From the NCBI RefSeq assembly GCF_014203805.1, contig NZ_JACHJT010000003.1, positions 1 to 42,044 of the forward strand: 42,044 nt of DNA, read 5' to 3'. Every line of letters starts with the position of its first letter. Positions within the stretch are counted from its first letter, which is position 1. The DNA comes from Lipingzhangella halophila (GTDB taxonomy: Bacteria > Actinomycetota > Actinomycetes > Streptosporangiales > Streptosporangiaceae). Shown here in pieces: positions 28,792 to 36,887 of this stretch. A program made the position numbers and the translations under genes. The notes under the pieces are model-generated. The model was not told the origin of the DNA. It did not search any database and saw only the letters and a list, made by a program, of their open reading frames with translations.

Positions 28792-30872
28792 GAGGCTTCC
28801 TTGTGGGGTGTGGGCACGTAGCGGCCGCCGTGGCTTTCACATAGATGGTCGGGGTAGCGCTCGGGGTGGATCCGGTGGTTGCACCCGGAGCCGCGGCACG
28901 GCACGAGGGGGTCCGCGGGCTCGAATTCCCTACCGTTTTGGTATGTCTCTGTCCCACCCGTCCCACTCCTAAAGGAGTGTGGGACGGTGGGACGGTGGAC
29001 AGCCGTCCCATGGGACGGTTTGGGACGGCGTGGGACACCGCCCTCGCCCGGGGGGTCAGAAAGAACGTAGTGGTGGCGCTTGTCGGTACCCGCGTTGACC
29101 AGTTCACCCCGTTTGAGCAGGGCGTTTACGGCGCGGAAGAAGCTCGACTTCGGGACCCCACTGACCTCTCGCAGGTTCGTCGAGGAGGCCCCAGTTGTCC
29201 CAAAGCTGTCCCACATGGCGCGCAAGATGGTGCGCTCGGATTCGGTCGCCTGAGCGGCTGTCCCACTGCCCCCGTGGGACAAAATTACGGCGGAATCGCC
29301 CATTTCGGACAGGGTTAGCAGGATGGGGTCGAACGGTGGGGCGTCCTTCTGCTTGGGGTTGTCGAGCCGGATCAACGCCCCGTCCTTGCTCGCCCGCACC
29401 ACCGAGGTGGCCGCGCCTTCCATGGCGGTGGAGCCGCGCAGCGTCTCACCGGAGCGGGCTTCGTGGTGCACCAGTAGCACGCAGGCGCCGGTTGACTGGC
29501 GTAGCTCGTCGGCGGCGGCCACCAACTGGCCCATGTCTTGGGAGCTGTTCTCGTCGGCGCCGACGGTGACCCGGGCCTGGGTGTCGATGACCACCATGAC
29601 GGGGCGCATCTCCGCGGCCACCTGGGCGAACGCGGTGGCGTCGGTGCGACTGAGGAGCTGCACGGCCATGGGGAGGAACGTGACCCCCATGCGGTGGCCC
29701 ATCAGCGATTCCCAGGCGCGTTTGCGCTCGGCCACACCGGCGGTGCCTTCGGCCACGAGGTAGAGCACTTCGCCGCGGGTGGTGGCCCGCCCTTGCCAGG
29801 ACAGCCCGTGGGCCACGTGGGCGGCCCAGTCCAGCGCGACGAAGCTCTTGCCGTGTCCGGGTTTGCCGTGCAGCCACGCCAAGCTGTCGAGGTAGAGCAT
29901 GCCTTCGACGAGGGGCTCGGGTGGGGGTAGGGCGTCCATACCCTCGGAGTCGAGCAGGGCGGCGCGGATCTCGCTGGCGCGGGCGGTGACCAGCGGGTTC
30001 TCGTCTGTCTCATCGTCTTGTGGGACGGTGTGAGACGGTTCGGGACGCTCCTGGCCCTCGTCGGCGTGGGGTTCGCCGGTGGCCGGGTCCAGGTCCACGA
30101 ACGCCTCGACGGGGTAACCCGCGGCGAGGTGGTCGGTGGCGTCCTTGCCCGCGGCCGCTTGGACGGCCCGCACGGAGGCGGCCACACCGGAGAGGCTCTG
30201 TCCGACTGTGCGGGCGTGCTCCCATCCGGACCGGCGCCCCTTCTCGTTGGGTGCGTCGTTGTCGGCGACGATCACCACATGGGCACCGGCGAGGTGCTGG
30301 GCGTACTCGGTGCGCCATTTGCCGGCGCCGCCCGGGTTGCAGGTGGCCTCGCAGCCGGCGGCGACGAGCCGCTCGGCGTCCTTCTCGCCCTCGACCACGT
30401 AGACCGTGCGCCCGTCGGCGGCGGCCGCCAGGACCTGGGGCAGCCGGTACAACACGCGGCGGGTGTCCTTGAGGCTCCACCGGTACCCGGACCTCTTGGT
30501 GCGGTCGGGCACCCGGACGGGGAACTGCTTATCGAGGGTGCGCAGCACCTCGTAGAGCACCTGGCCGTGCTCGTCGGCGTAGGGGTAGACCGCGGTGGCC
30601 TCTCCGTAGGGGGTCCACTCTCCGCGGTGGCGCTGCTCGTCGCGGGGGGCGCACAGGGCATCCCAGTCGAGGCCGAGCGCGTCGAGGATGACGTGGGACT
30701 CGCACCCGGCGTGGCAGGTGAACACCACGGGGTGTTCCTTGCCGGCGCTGACGGAGAGGCTGGCGCGGCCGTCGTCGTGGGCGGGGCAGCGCGCCATGTA
30801 GTACCCGTGGTGGGAGCGTGCGCCCTCGAGCCGGGGCAGGACGATGTCCTGCAGAACATCAGTGCTGCTCAC
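28788..30872 (-). CDS. DNA primase-helicase fusion
   Basis: 694 residues from a GTG overlapping the upstream stop (GTGA). In order: a CHC2-like zinc finger (C29, H32, C53, C57); a TOPRIM-type catalytic region with VYVVEGEKDAERL (E161) and VIVADNDAP (D204, D206); an AAA/RepA-like ATPase with Walker A GKPGHGKS (336-343) and Walker B VMVVIDTQAR (D431), plus LLVHHEARSG; and a winged-helix segment (about 565-605). The C-terminus is low-complexity with a final Cys-rich knuckle (CRGSGCNHRIHPERYPDHLC). It would prime and unwind at the phage origin. A cluster of TGGGAC/GTCCCA repeats lies in its 3' part. Confidence 0.92.
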   Translation of the reverse strand: MSSTDVLQDIVLPRLEGARSHHGYYMARCPAHDDGRASLSVSAGKEHPVVFTCHAGCESHVILDALGLDWDALCAPRDEQRHRGEWTPYGEATAVYPYADEHGQVLYEVLRTLDKQFPVRVPDRTKRSGYRWSLKDTRRVLYRLPQVLAAAADGRTVYVVEGEKDAERLVAAGCEATCNPGGAGKWRTEYAQHLAGAHVVIVADNDAPNEKGRRSGWEHARTVGQSLSGVAASVRAVQAAAGKDATDHLAAGYPVEAFVDLDPATGEPHADEGQERPEPSHTVPQDDETDENPLVTARASEIRAALLDSEGMDALPPPEPLVEGMLYLDSLAWLHGKPGHGKSFVALDWAAHVAHGLSWQGRATTRGEVLYLVAEGTAGVAERKRAWESLMGHRMGVTFLPMAVQLLSRTDATAFAQVAAEMRPVMVVIDTQARVTVGADENSSQDMGQLVAAADELRQSTGACVLLVHHEARSGETLRGSTAMEGAATSVVRASKDGALIRLDNPKQKDAPPFDPILLTLSEMGDSAVILSHGGSGTAAQATESERTILRAMWDSFGTTGASSTNLREVSGVPKSSFFRAVNALLKRGELVNAGTDKRHHYVLSDPPGEGGVPRRPKPSHGTAVHRPTVPHSFRSGTGGTETYQNGREFEPADPLVPCRGSGCNHRIHPERYPDHLCESHGGRYVPTPHKEAS
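28951..29036. repeat. TGGGAC/GTCCCA hexamer cluster in the primase gene
   Basis: Eight exact copies of TGGGAC or its complement lie at 28951, 28960, 28980, 28988, 29005, 29011, 29021 and 29031, plus one copy lacking a G at 28996. The copies at 29005 and 29011 form the 12-bp palindrome GTCCCATGGGAC. A hairpin (CACTCCT-AA-AGGAGTG) sits between the second and third copies. More copies follow at 29197, 29208, 29260 and 29275, and one at 30021. The encoded linker is low-complexity, so the DNA could carry a site as well as code. Confidence 0.7.
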
Positions 30873-31162
30873 TTGGTGGCCTTGTCCAGGGCGATGGCGA
30901 TGGCGGCGCGGATGGCGGGCACGGCCTCGGTGGTGCCGACGACGTCGACGTGGGTGGCCTCGGTGAGGGCGCCGGCGAGGAGGTGGGCGTCGTGTTCGGC
31001 GATGTGGGTGGCGTGGCCGATGTCGACGAGGGCGATGCAGCCGTGGGGGATGGGGTGGATGCCGCCGTGTTCGGCGGTGGGGGTGGGGACGCGGGCGGCG
31101 CCGGCGTGGACGTGTAGCCGGATGTGGATGGTGGCGGTGGTGGATGTGTGCGCGGCGCCCAT
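30869..31162 (-). CDS. Hypothetical protein
   Basis: 97 residues, His- and Ala-rich (TIHIRLHVHAG, then GIHPIPHGCIALVDIGHATH), with alternating strands and helices and a basic C-terminal Lys pair. The ATG follows GGGGGAG three bases upstream, and the stop overlaps the primase GTG. The frequent His residues could bind metal, but no known motif was recognised. Confidence 0.6.
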   Translation of the reverse strand: MGAAHTSTTATIHIRLHVHAGAARVPTPTAEHGGIHPIPHGCIALVDIGHATHIAEHDAHLLAGALTEATHVDVVGTTEAVPAIRAAIAIALDKATK

Positions 31163-31204
31163 GTGCTCCCCCGGGTGTGGTTGTGGGTGTGGTGTGCGGG
31201 TGAA

Positions 31205-31239
31205 GGGGCGCCCCCTGCCCCCGAGGTAGGGGGCGCCCC
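31205..31239 (-). terminator. Hairpin downstream of the 31248 gene
   Basis: A perfect 12-bp stem (31205-31216 with 31228-31239) starts 9 bp past the stop at 31248. It is followed on the minus strand by CCCTTCACC, a weak tail. It separates the recombination/early genes to the right from the primase operon to the left. Confidence 0.55.
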
Positions 31240-31247
31240 CGGTGGGG

Positions 31248-31766
31248 TCAGTCCTCGTCGTCCTGGTCGTGGCCGAGGGCGGCGGCGAGGCCGTCGGCGA
31301 GGCGTTCCATTTCGATCCACATTTCCGAGGCGGACAGGTTCGCGGTGGTGGCGGTGCGGGCGACGGTGGCCCAGTGGCCCAGGGCGGCGCGGTAGCGGGC
31401 GGCGCCGATCATGGCGACGCGGTCGCCGGCCACATTGGCGGTGTGCTTGGCGAGTTCGATGTCGCCCTCAGGGGTGAGGGTGCCGGCGCTGGTGCGCAGC
31501 AGCCAGAACGCCCGCTGTACCTCGCGGACCTGCTCGGTCTGCTCGTCGCCGTCGGGGATCTCCGCGGTGGCCAGCCGCAGCTTCACCGAGGGCGCTTTCT
31601 CCTCCCCGGGTGCGGGTTCGGTGAGCTCGGTGGGCACCAGTTCGCCGACGACGGGCAGGCGTTGCACGGTGCCGGAGCGGAGCTTGGCCGCGATGGTGTC
31701 GAGGTAGGGGTCGACAACCTCGGCGACCTGGGTTGTGGTTTTGCTGTCGATCTTGGCTGTGGTCAT
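31248..31766 (-). CDS. Hypothetical protein, helical
   Basis: 172 residues. The N-terminus (KIDSKTTTQVAEVVDPYLDT) and the Gly-Val-Pro linker lead to a mostly helical body (REVQRAFWLLRTSAGTLTPE and AARYRAALGHWATVARTATT). It has an acidic end (GHDQDDED). No membrane segment, no cysteine. The ATG at 31766 overlaps the stop of the HTH gene (ATGA). Function unknown. It may be a DNA-replication accessory given its position before the primase operon. Confidence 0.62.
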   Translation of the reverse strand: MTTAKIDSKTTTQVAEVVDPYLDTIAAKLRSGTVQRLPVVGELVPTELTEPAPGEEKAPSVKLRLATAEIPDGDEQTEQVREVQRAFWLLRTSAGTLTPEGDIELAKHTANVAGDRVAMIGAARYRAALGHWATVARTATTANLSASEMWIEMERLADGLAAALGHDQDDED

Positions 31767-32098
31767 GCTGCGGTGTGCTCCTGTTCCTGTTGGGTGGCGC
31801 GGAGGTACGCCTGGTATCGGCTGGCGGTGCGGATGGTGACGCCGAGCCGCTCGGCGGCCTCGACGCGGGTGAGCCCCTGCGACCGGAGCTCGGCGTAGTC
31901 CTCGGCGCGGCCGAGGGCGGTGGGGCTTCGGAGCTGGTAGGTGGTGGTGCCGTTCGGGGCGCGGTGGGGGTTGAGGGGCCACCGGTGGAGCGTGCCGTTG
32001 GCGCTGTGTCGGGTGTGGCAGGTGCGGATGAGTCCGCGGCCGATGTGGGGGCCGGTGCGTCCGCAGCATGCGCAGGTGATGTCGGGTCCGTCGGTCAC
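31763..32098 (-). CDS. Zinc-finger/HTH DNA-binding protein
   Basis: 111 residues from a GTG overlapping the upstream stop (GTGA). The N-terminus has a CACCGR knuckle plus a downstream CHTRH, probably one zinc site. The C-terminal part is a helix-turn-helix: RAEDYAELRSQGLTRVEAAE, then RLGVTIRTASRYQAYLR. This arrangement is frequent among actinophage early regulators. It may control the early or middle operon, but no target can be assigned from sequence alone. Confidence 0.75.
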   Translation of the reverse strand: MTDGPDITCACCGRTGPHIGRGLIRTCHTRHSANGTLHRWPLNPHRAPNGTTTYQLRSPTALGRAEDYAELRSQGLTRVEAAERLGVTIRTASRYQAYLRATQQEQEHTAA

Positions 32099-32565
32099 CG
32101 GGCACTCACCTCCAGCTCTGCGACGGGGTCGCCGTAGCCCGCCGCGCGCAGCACACCCACGGCGGTGGACAGGTGCATGCGGATGGGCTCGGCGCACACG
32201 GCGTCGACAGGGCTGGGCACACCGAGCAGGGGGCGCAGGCCGCCGATGGTGAGGTGGGCCCACCAGGACGCGGCCCGCGCAGGCCCGTATCCGGCGCGTT
32301 TGGTGACCAGCACGCCCACATCGGCGCGCGCGGCGACGCGTTCCTGTACGGTCTCGGCCAGCCAGTCATTGATGAGCCCGTCTCCGGCGTTCTCGGCGGC
32401 GCGGCCGGACTTGACCTCCCACACGAGCCCGGGGCAGCCGGTGATGTCGCCGAGGTCGTGTTCGCCTGCCAGGGCGCGCCGCTCGGCCGAGGGCCACCCG
32501 TGCGCCTGGAGGTAGCGCACGACGGCGGTCTCCGCCACGGTCCCGATGTCTTTGCTGCGGCTCAC
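32095..32565 (-). CDS. PD-(D/E)XK nuclease, Holliday-junction-resolvase-like
   Basis: 156 residues. AETAVVRYLQAHGWPSAERR, then LAGEHDLGDITGCPGLVWEVKSG shows the D...ExK catalytic site (D41, E50 and K52). Later helices and a beta strand (VGVLVTKRAGYG) complete the fold. Such proteins are often annotated as phage Holliday junction resolvases or RusA-like nucleases in Streptomyces phages. It may process recombination intermediates during replication. The start overlaps the upstream stop. Confidence 0.75.
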   Translation of the reverse strand: MSRSKDIGTVAETAVVRYLQAHGWPSAERRALAGEHDLGDITGCPGLVWEVKSGRAAENAGDGLINDWLAETVQERVAARADVGVLVTKRAGYGPARAASWWAHLTIGGLRPLLGVPSPVDAVCAEPIRMHLSTAVGVLRAAGYGDPVAELEVSAR

Positions 32566-33302
32566 GTCAGCGCCTCCTGCGTCACGACGGGGACGGGTGT
32601 CAGTGGCCAGTGCGGGTCAACGACGGTGTCCGGCGGGTCCTTCTTGCGCAGGTACCGCTGCAGGGACGCGCACTGGTCAGCACGCCAGGTGACCTGGCGG
32701 TCGTGAAGGTCGCCAGGCTCCATTCCGCCCAGGGCGGGGTAGCGGGTGGCGATGACGTAGGCGACCCGGGCGGCGGCGAGCGCGTCGGCGGCGGACCCGT
32801 GGGCGTCCTGTTCGGCAAGGTCGATGCCGTAGTGGCGCGCGACGTCGCCGAGCTTCCGGCTTCCCTTGCGGAAGGTGTCGCACTGCTTGTCCAACACGGT
32901 CGGGTCGACGACCGGGCGCAGGGCGGCGAGCTGGTCGGCGAGGTCCTGGCGCCCGTAGCGCAGGCACTCGCGGTGCAGCAGGGTGATGTCGTAGGCGGCG
33001 TTGTACGCCACCGTGACCGCGCCCTCCTCGCGGGACCAGTACAGGACGTCGGCAGCGATTGCGGGAATCGCGTCGCGGGCCCGCTCGCCGTGCTGCCGGG
33101 CGTGCTCGGTGGTGACGCCGTGGATGGCGGTCGCGCCGTCGGGGATGTCGACGCCGGGGTCGACGAGCCACGTGCAGCACCGCTTGTAGCCCCGGGAGGG
33201 GCGGATGGTCCACCGGGACCAGGTGACGATGCGGTCGGTCTCGACGTCCACGCCGGTGGTCTCGGCGTCGACCGACGAGAGGAGTCCTGTGTGCCAGCTC
33301 AT
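32562..33302 (-). CDS. DnaQ-like 3'-5' exonuclease
   Basis: 246 residues. VDAETTGVD (D12, E14) is the ExoI motif, TVAYNAAYDITLLHREC the ExoII motif, and DAHGSAADALAAARVAY the ExoIII motif, so the DEDDh set appears complete. AIHGVTTEHA is the conserved helper segment. The ATG at 33302 follows the alternative long frame, which adds only basic sequence. Likely proofreading or resection of DNA ends in phage replication; no polymerase gene is visible in this window. The start overlaps the upstream stop by 4 bp. Confidence 0.88.
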   Translation of the reverse strand: MSWHTGLLSSVDAETTGVDVETDRIVTWSRWTIRPSRGYKRCCTWLVDPGVDIPDGATAIHGVTTEHARQHGERARDAIPAIAADVLYWSREEGAVTVAYNAAYDITLLHRECLRYGRQDLADQLAALRPVVDPTVLDKQCDTFRKGSRKLGDVARHYGIDLAEQDAHGSAADALAAARVAYVIATRYPALGGMEPGDLHDRQVTWRADQCASLQRYLRKKDPPDTVVDPHWPLTPVPVVTQEALT

Positions 33303-33721
33303 GCGGCCTCCCCGTCTGCTTCGGCAAGGGCGCGCAGGCTGGTGGCGAGCTGGGCGTACTGGTCGATGGCCCGTTCGAGCTCCCACGGGTCCTCGGCCGC
33401 GGCGGTGGCTGGGGAGGGCGCGGTGATGTCGCGCTGTGCCCGGTACTCACCGCGCCAGGGGTCGTACTCAACGAGCCAGCCGGGACGCCGGGACTCCAGC
33501 CAGGCGCAGGTGCGCGTCGTAGGTGGGTGGTGGGCGCCGCCCTGTCGGGGCACGGCGGGGGTAGCGGCCCGCCGCAGGGCCGTGGCCGGCTCCGCGGCGG
33601 GCGCGTCCTCGTGGTGTGCTCCGCGGCGGACCCGCGCCTCGTAGAGGGCGTAGCCCAGGGCGGCGACGATGAGGCCGTCTAGCACTCCGATCCCGACCCA
33701 CCGCCAGATCTCACTGGCCAT
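33299..33721 (-). CDS. Hypothetical membrane-anchored protein
   Basis: 140 residues. One N-terminal hydrophobic segment (about 7-27, RWVGIGVLDGLIVAALGYAL) is followed by a basic, Pro/Ala-rich linker. The helical C-terminus includes DPWELERAIDQYAQLATSLR. It likely faces the cytoplasm with its C-terminus anchored at the membrane. The first 11 bp lie inside the 3' end of the upstream gene. Function unknown. Confidence 0.6.
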   Translation of the reverse strand: MASEIWRWVGIGVLDGLIVAALGYALYEARVRRGAHHEDAPAAEPATALRRAATPAVPRQGGAHHPPTTRTCAWLESRRPGWLVEYDPWRGEYRAQRDITAPSPATAAAEDPWELERAIDQYAQLATSLRALAEADGEAA

Positions 33722-35348
33722 CAGTGGACTCCTCGTCGTCCGGGACCTCGGCGGCGTCGTCCTGCTCGGCGGCGAGCATGCGGTTCTCGAGGGCGTCGAG
33801 GCGGGCGGCGATCCGGCGCGCGCGGTCCTCGCACTGGTCCTCGGCGCTGCAGACCTCGGCTGTGGTGGCAGCGAGCCGGATGGTGCGCTCCAGGGTGGCC
33901 ACGCGGGCGGACAGGGTGGGGCCGTCGCCGGGCATCACCTCGGCGGCCAGAGTGCGCAGCAGCTCGACGCACCGGTTGTACTCGTGGGCCAGGGAATCGA
34001 TGCGGTATCCGGTTCGGTCGGTGTGGTCCTCGACGGCGTCGACGCGGTCGGTCAGCTCGGCCAGGGTGGGCACCTCGTCGCCGGGCTCGGCCGACTCGCT
34101 CTCGGTGTCGCGGCCGGTCTCCGGGGTGGCGTCGGGCAGCTCCAGGTGGCGGATGTGGGTGGCGAGACGCTCCTGGCCCTCTGAGTCGGCCTCGTCGGCG
34201 GCCTGCTCGCGCATGTCCTCGGCGCCGCGCCCGTAGGCGGTGGCGGCGTCGTCCTTGCAGCGGCGCGCGAGGTCGACCTGGGAGTCCACGGCGCGCTGCC
34301 ATCCGGCGTCCGCATCGGCACATGTGACGCCAGGGAGTGTGTGGTGCCACCGCATTTCATCAATGGCGCACTCACGCATCTCGACGGCCCGCTGGCGGGC
34401 GGATGTCCACGCGGTGCGGTACCGGTCGACCTGGCGGGCGAGGCGGCTGGACTCTGCCAGCGTGAGCCGCCCGTCCCGTTCGGCCCGCGCGACGTCGCGC
34501 TCGCGGTGGGCCTCGGCCAGCTCCCGCGTGAGCTGGTCGATCATGGGGCCGGTGTCGGGGTCCGTGTAGACCTCCATCCACGGGCGGGACCGCTCGGACT
34601 CGGTCAGCCGGTCCACCTCGGCGCGCGCCTGGTCGTGCTCGCCGCGGAGGAGCGCCTGGGCGTTGGCCTCAGCGTTGAGCTGGCCGGTAAGCCGGTCCAC
34701 CTCGGCGCGCAGCTCCGCGATGCGCCCCTGGTCGCCGGCCAGGCTGGCGCAGGCGACCTCCCACGCGCCCGGGTCGTCCGGGTCGACGTCGGCGGACTCC
34801 TCTCCGCGGATCAGGGCCAGGGCCAGCCGCGCCCAGTCGGTGTCGGCCTCGGCGGCGCCGTCGCGGACACCGGCCTGCAGGTAGGGCAATGCCACCGTGA
34901 GGGCGTCGCGCACGACGGTCGCGTGCGAGGGGTCATGCGCGTAGCCGTCGTCGCCCTGGTCGTGGCGGCGCATCCAGTCCGCCAGGACGGCGTCTACGGC
35001 GGCCTCCAGGTCCGGGCTACCTGACGCGCTACCTGACGCCGTGTCGACTACGCGTGAGGTAGGCGGGGTGAGGCGCCGGTGGATCTTGGTCGCGGCCTCG
35101 TGCCGACACCGATCGTCGGGGCCGGTCTCGGCGTCGTCCGGGGCCAGCCCGCACGCAGAGCACGCGAGGGCGATGTCGTCGCGGCCGGCCGCGGCCAGGA
35201 TGCGCTGGCACACCCGAGGGGCGTCGGCGGCAGACACGTCCACGGTGGGCTCACTGCGCAGTTCGAGCCGCGCACCCAGGCCGTCCTCCTCGGGTAGCGG
35301 CGTGATGTGCAGCGGGATGCCGTCGCGGTCGGTGTAGGGCGCGGTCAT
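33711..35348 (-). CDS. Large coiled-coil hypothetical protein
   Basis: 545 residues. A short N-terminal part (residues 1-110) includes CQRILAAAGRDDIALACSAC and a CRHE motif, possibly a zinc site. From about residue 190 the protein is a long acidic coiled coil (GRIAELRAEVDRLTGQLNAE, then repeated EVDRL units). Further helical stretches follow, with LARQVDRYRTAWTSARQRAV, and the end is acidic. No membrane segment. It has the appearance of an SMC-like or tether protein but no ATPase motif. The frame is maintained for 1.6 kb, which supports it as a real gene. Its function is unknown. Confidence 0.7.
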   Translation of the reverse strand: MTAPYTDRDGIPLHITPLPEEDGLGARLELRSEPTVDVSAADAPRVCQRILAAAGRDDIALACSACGLAPDDAETGPDDRCRHEAATKIHRRLTPPTSRVVDTASGSASGSPDLEAAVDAVLADWMRRHDQGDDGYAHDPSHATVVRDALTVALPYLQAGVRDGAAEADTDWARLALALIRGEESADVDPDDPGAWEVACASLAGDQGRIAELRAEVDRLTGQLNAEANAQALLRGEHDQARAEVDRLTESERSRPWMEVYTDPDTGPMIDQLTRELAEAHRERDVARAERDGRLTLAESSRLARQVDRYRTAWTSARQRAVEMRECAIDEMRWHHTLPGVTCADADAGWQRAVDSQVDLARRCKDDAATAYGRGAEDMREQAADEADSEGQERLATHIRHLELPDATPETGRDTESESAEPGDEVPTLAELTDRVDAVEDHTDRTGYRIDSLAHEYNRCVELLRTLAAEVMPGDGPTLSARVATLERTIRLAATTAEVCSAEDQCEDRARRIAARLDALENRMLAAEQDDAAEVPDDEESTDGQ

Positions 35349-35659
35349 CGGGGGTCTCCCGTCGTCGTGGGGGCGGTCGTGGTGGGGCGGGCGAGCGTGC
35401 AGGTGGGGCACTCGCCAGTGACGTCCGGGAGTCGGCGCCCGGCAACGGCGGAGTCGAGTTCGGCCGCGTTCGCGTCGCGCAGGTCGTTGCCGCAGCCGTT
35501 GCAGGCACGCTGCACGCGGATGGTCGTGGTGGTGCGAGGGCGGGGCAGGTCGAGGCACGGGTCGCACCCGGCGGCGCGGCACGCCTGCCGGCGGTCGTGT
35601 CGGTCGCAGCAGCAACCCGGGCAGGTGCAGCCCTGGGGGCGCGAGATAGGGGTGGCCAT
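35345..35659 (-). CDS. Cysteine-rich protein
   Basis: 104 residues with about 14 Cys in clusters (CTCPGCCC, CRAAGCDPC, CNGCG, CPTC), consistent with two or more zinc sites. The stop overlaps the 35348 start by 4 bp, and the start overlaps the RDF-like gene by 1 bp. Similar Cys-rich proteins are frequent in actinophage early regions. A nucleic-acid-binding or protein-interaction role is possible; nothing specific can be assigned. Confidence 0.62.
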   Translation of the reverse strand: MATPISRPQGCTCPGCCCDRHDRRQACRAAGCDPCLDLPRPRTTTTIRVQRACNGCGNDLRDANAAELDSAVAGRRLPDVTGECPTCTLARPTTTAPTTTGDPR

Positions 35660-36885
35660 CAGAACGGCACCTGCTCACCGGTCGCATCGGCCGAGGACTT
35701 GACGCGGTCGCCGGGCGTGACCCGGCCGGACTTGATCCCGGCCAGGAACTCCCGGAGCTGCTGCGTCGACGCGGTGGCAGGAAGCGCACCCTCGTGGTGG
35801 TAGGCGAACGCCTCCTCCAGACGACTCGTGGTCCATTCGCTGCCGGCGGCGGCAACGATCTGCATCCACAAGGCGTCAGCGTCGTCCCCGGTGTCGCCCT
35901 CGTCGGCCGACAAGGGCGCCTGCTCCGGCTGCCCGTCGATGTCCGGGGCCCGGCTGCCCGACGGCGGGCTGACCCCGTTCCCGCGGGACGCCTGGCGTAG
36001 GTCGTCGGCCCGGTTGCGCATCTGCTCGTCGAGGTAGGGCGTCATCTCCCCGGCCTCGCGGCACTCCTTGTGCAGGTCGAAGATTTCCTGGAGCTGCTGC
36101 GTCGCCTCCAGGCGCGCGAGCCAGTCCGTGCCCGCGGGCTGCTGCGGCGCCGATTCGATCGCTGGCGCCTGTCGGCCGGAGTCCACCGCGGGCGCGGGCT
36201 GCTCGGTCGAGACTGCGGCCGACGTCGCACCCGTTCCGGACACCGCCGCGGCGCCCTGTCCGGACAAGAGCTGGGCGGGAGACGCGTCGATGTCCAGCGT
36301 CGGCACCATGAAACGCTTCGTGCCGTCCTCGCCGACGATCCGGCGCTCCTCCAGCGACAGCCAACCGCCGATGTTCCCGCCACCGCGCGACAGCAGGTCA
36401 GCGACCGGCGGCAGCTCGACCGCGGCGTAGTATCCGTGCGTCGTCAGCAGCCACAGCCCCACTGGCGGCACGTCGCGCAACATGACATTGAGGCGGGTTG
36501 TCAGAGAACAGTCGCGCTGTTCGGGGTCGCACATGCACGGCTGGTCGGACTTCTGCTCGAACTGACCATCACACCGGCGGGCGCACATGGAGCCGCGGTA
36601 AAACTCATACCATTGCGTGACGGCCTGCGGGGGAACGATCACAGGCACGTGCTTGGAGCTGGTGATCACCTCCCATTCGGCCGGGCCGCCGTTGGCGGGG
36701 GTCCATTCGCGGACGTCGCCGCCGTAGGTCGAGGCGATCCGCTCCAGGGTGGGGCGTGACGGGCTGGTGAATCGGAATGTTGCGAGCTTGTCGGGGCGGG
36801 TCTTGCCGTTGCTGGTGGGCACGACCTGTCCGATACGGATCTCGCCGAGCTGGCGCATGCGGCGCTGAAGATCGATCACGGGCAT
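35659..36885 (-). CDS. Gp3-like recombination directionality factor
   Basis: 408 residues. The N-terminal 160 residues match the gp3-like family that includes the phiC31 recombination directionality factor: RRMRQLGEIRIGQVVPTSNG, then RPDKLATFRFTSPSRPTLER, YGGDVREWTP, WEVITSSKHVPVIVPP and SMCARRCDGQF. The C-terminal half is long, acidic and Pro-rich. Such factors switch a serine integrase from integration to excision. That fits a temperate phage, though no integrase is in the window. Some family members have other roles, so activity is inferred. Its start is 2 bp from the HNH gene stop. Confidence 0.82.
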   Translation of the reverse strand: MPVIDLQRRMRQLGEIRIGQVVPTSNGKTRPDKLATFRFTSPSRPTLERIASTYGGDVREWTPANGGPAEWEVITSSKHVPVIVPPQAVTQWYEFYRGSMCARRCDGQFEQKSDQPCMCDPEQRDCSLTTRLNVMLRDVPPVGLWLLTTHGYYAAVELPPVADLLSRGGGNIGGWLSLEERRIVGEDGTKRFMVPTLDIDASPAQLLSGQGAAAVSGTGATSAAVSTEQPAPAVDSGRQAPAIESAPQQPAGTDWLARLEATQQLQEIFDLHKECREAGEMTPYLDEQMRNRADDLRQASRGNGVSPPSGSRAPDIDGQPEQAPLSADEGDTGDDADALWMQIVAAAGSEWTTSRLEEAFAYHHEGALPATASTQQLREFLAGIKSGRVTPGDRVKSSADATGEQVPF

Positions 36886-36887
36886 GA

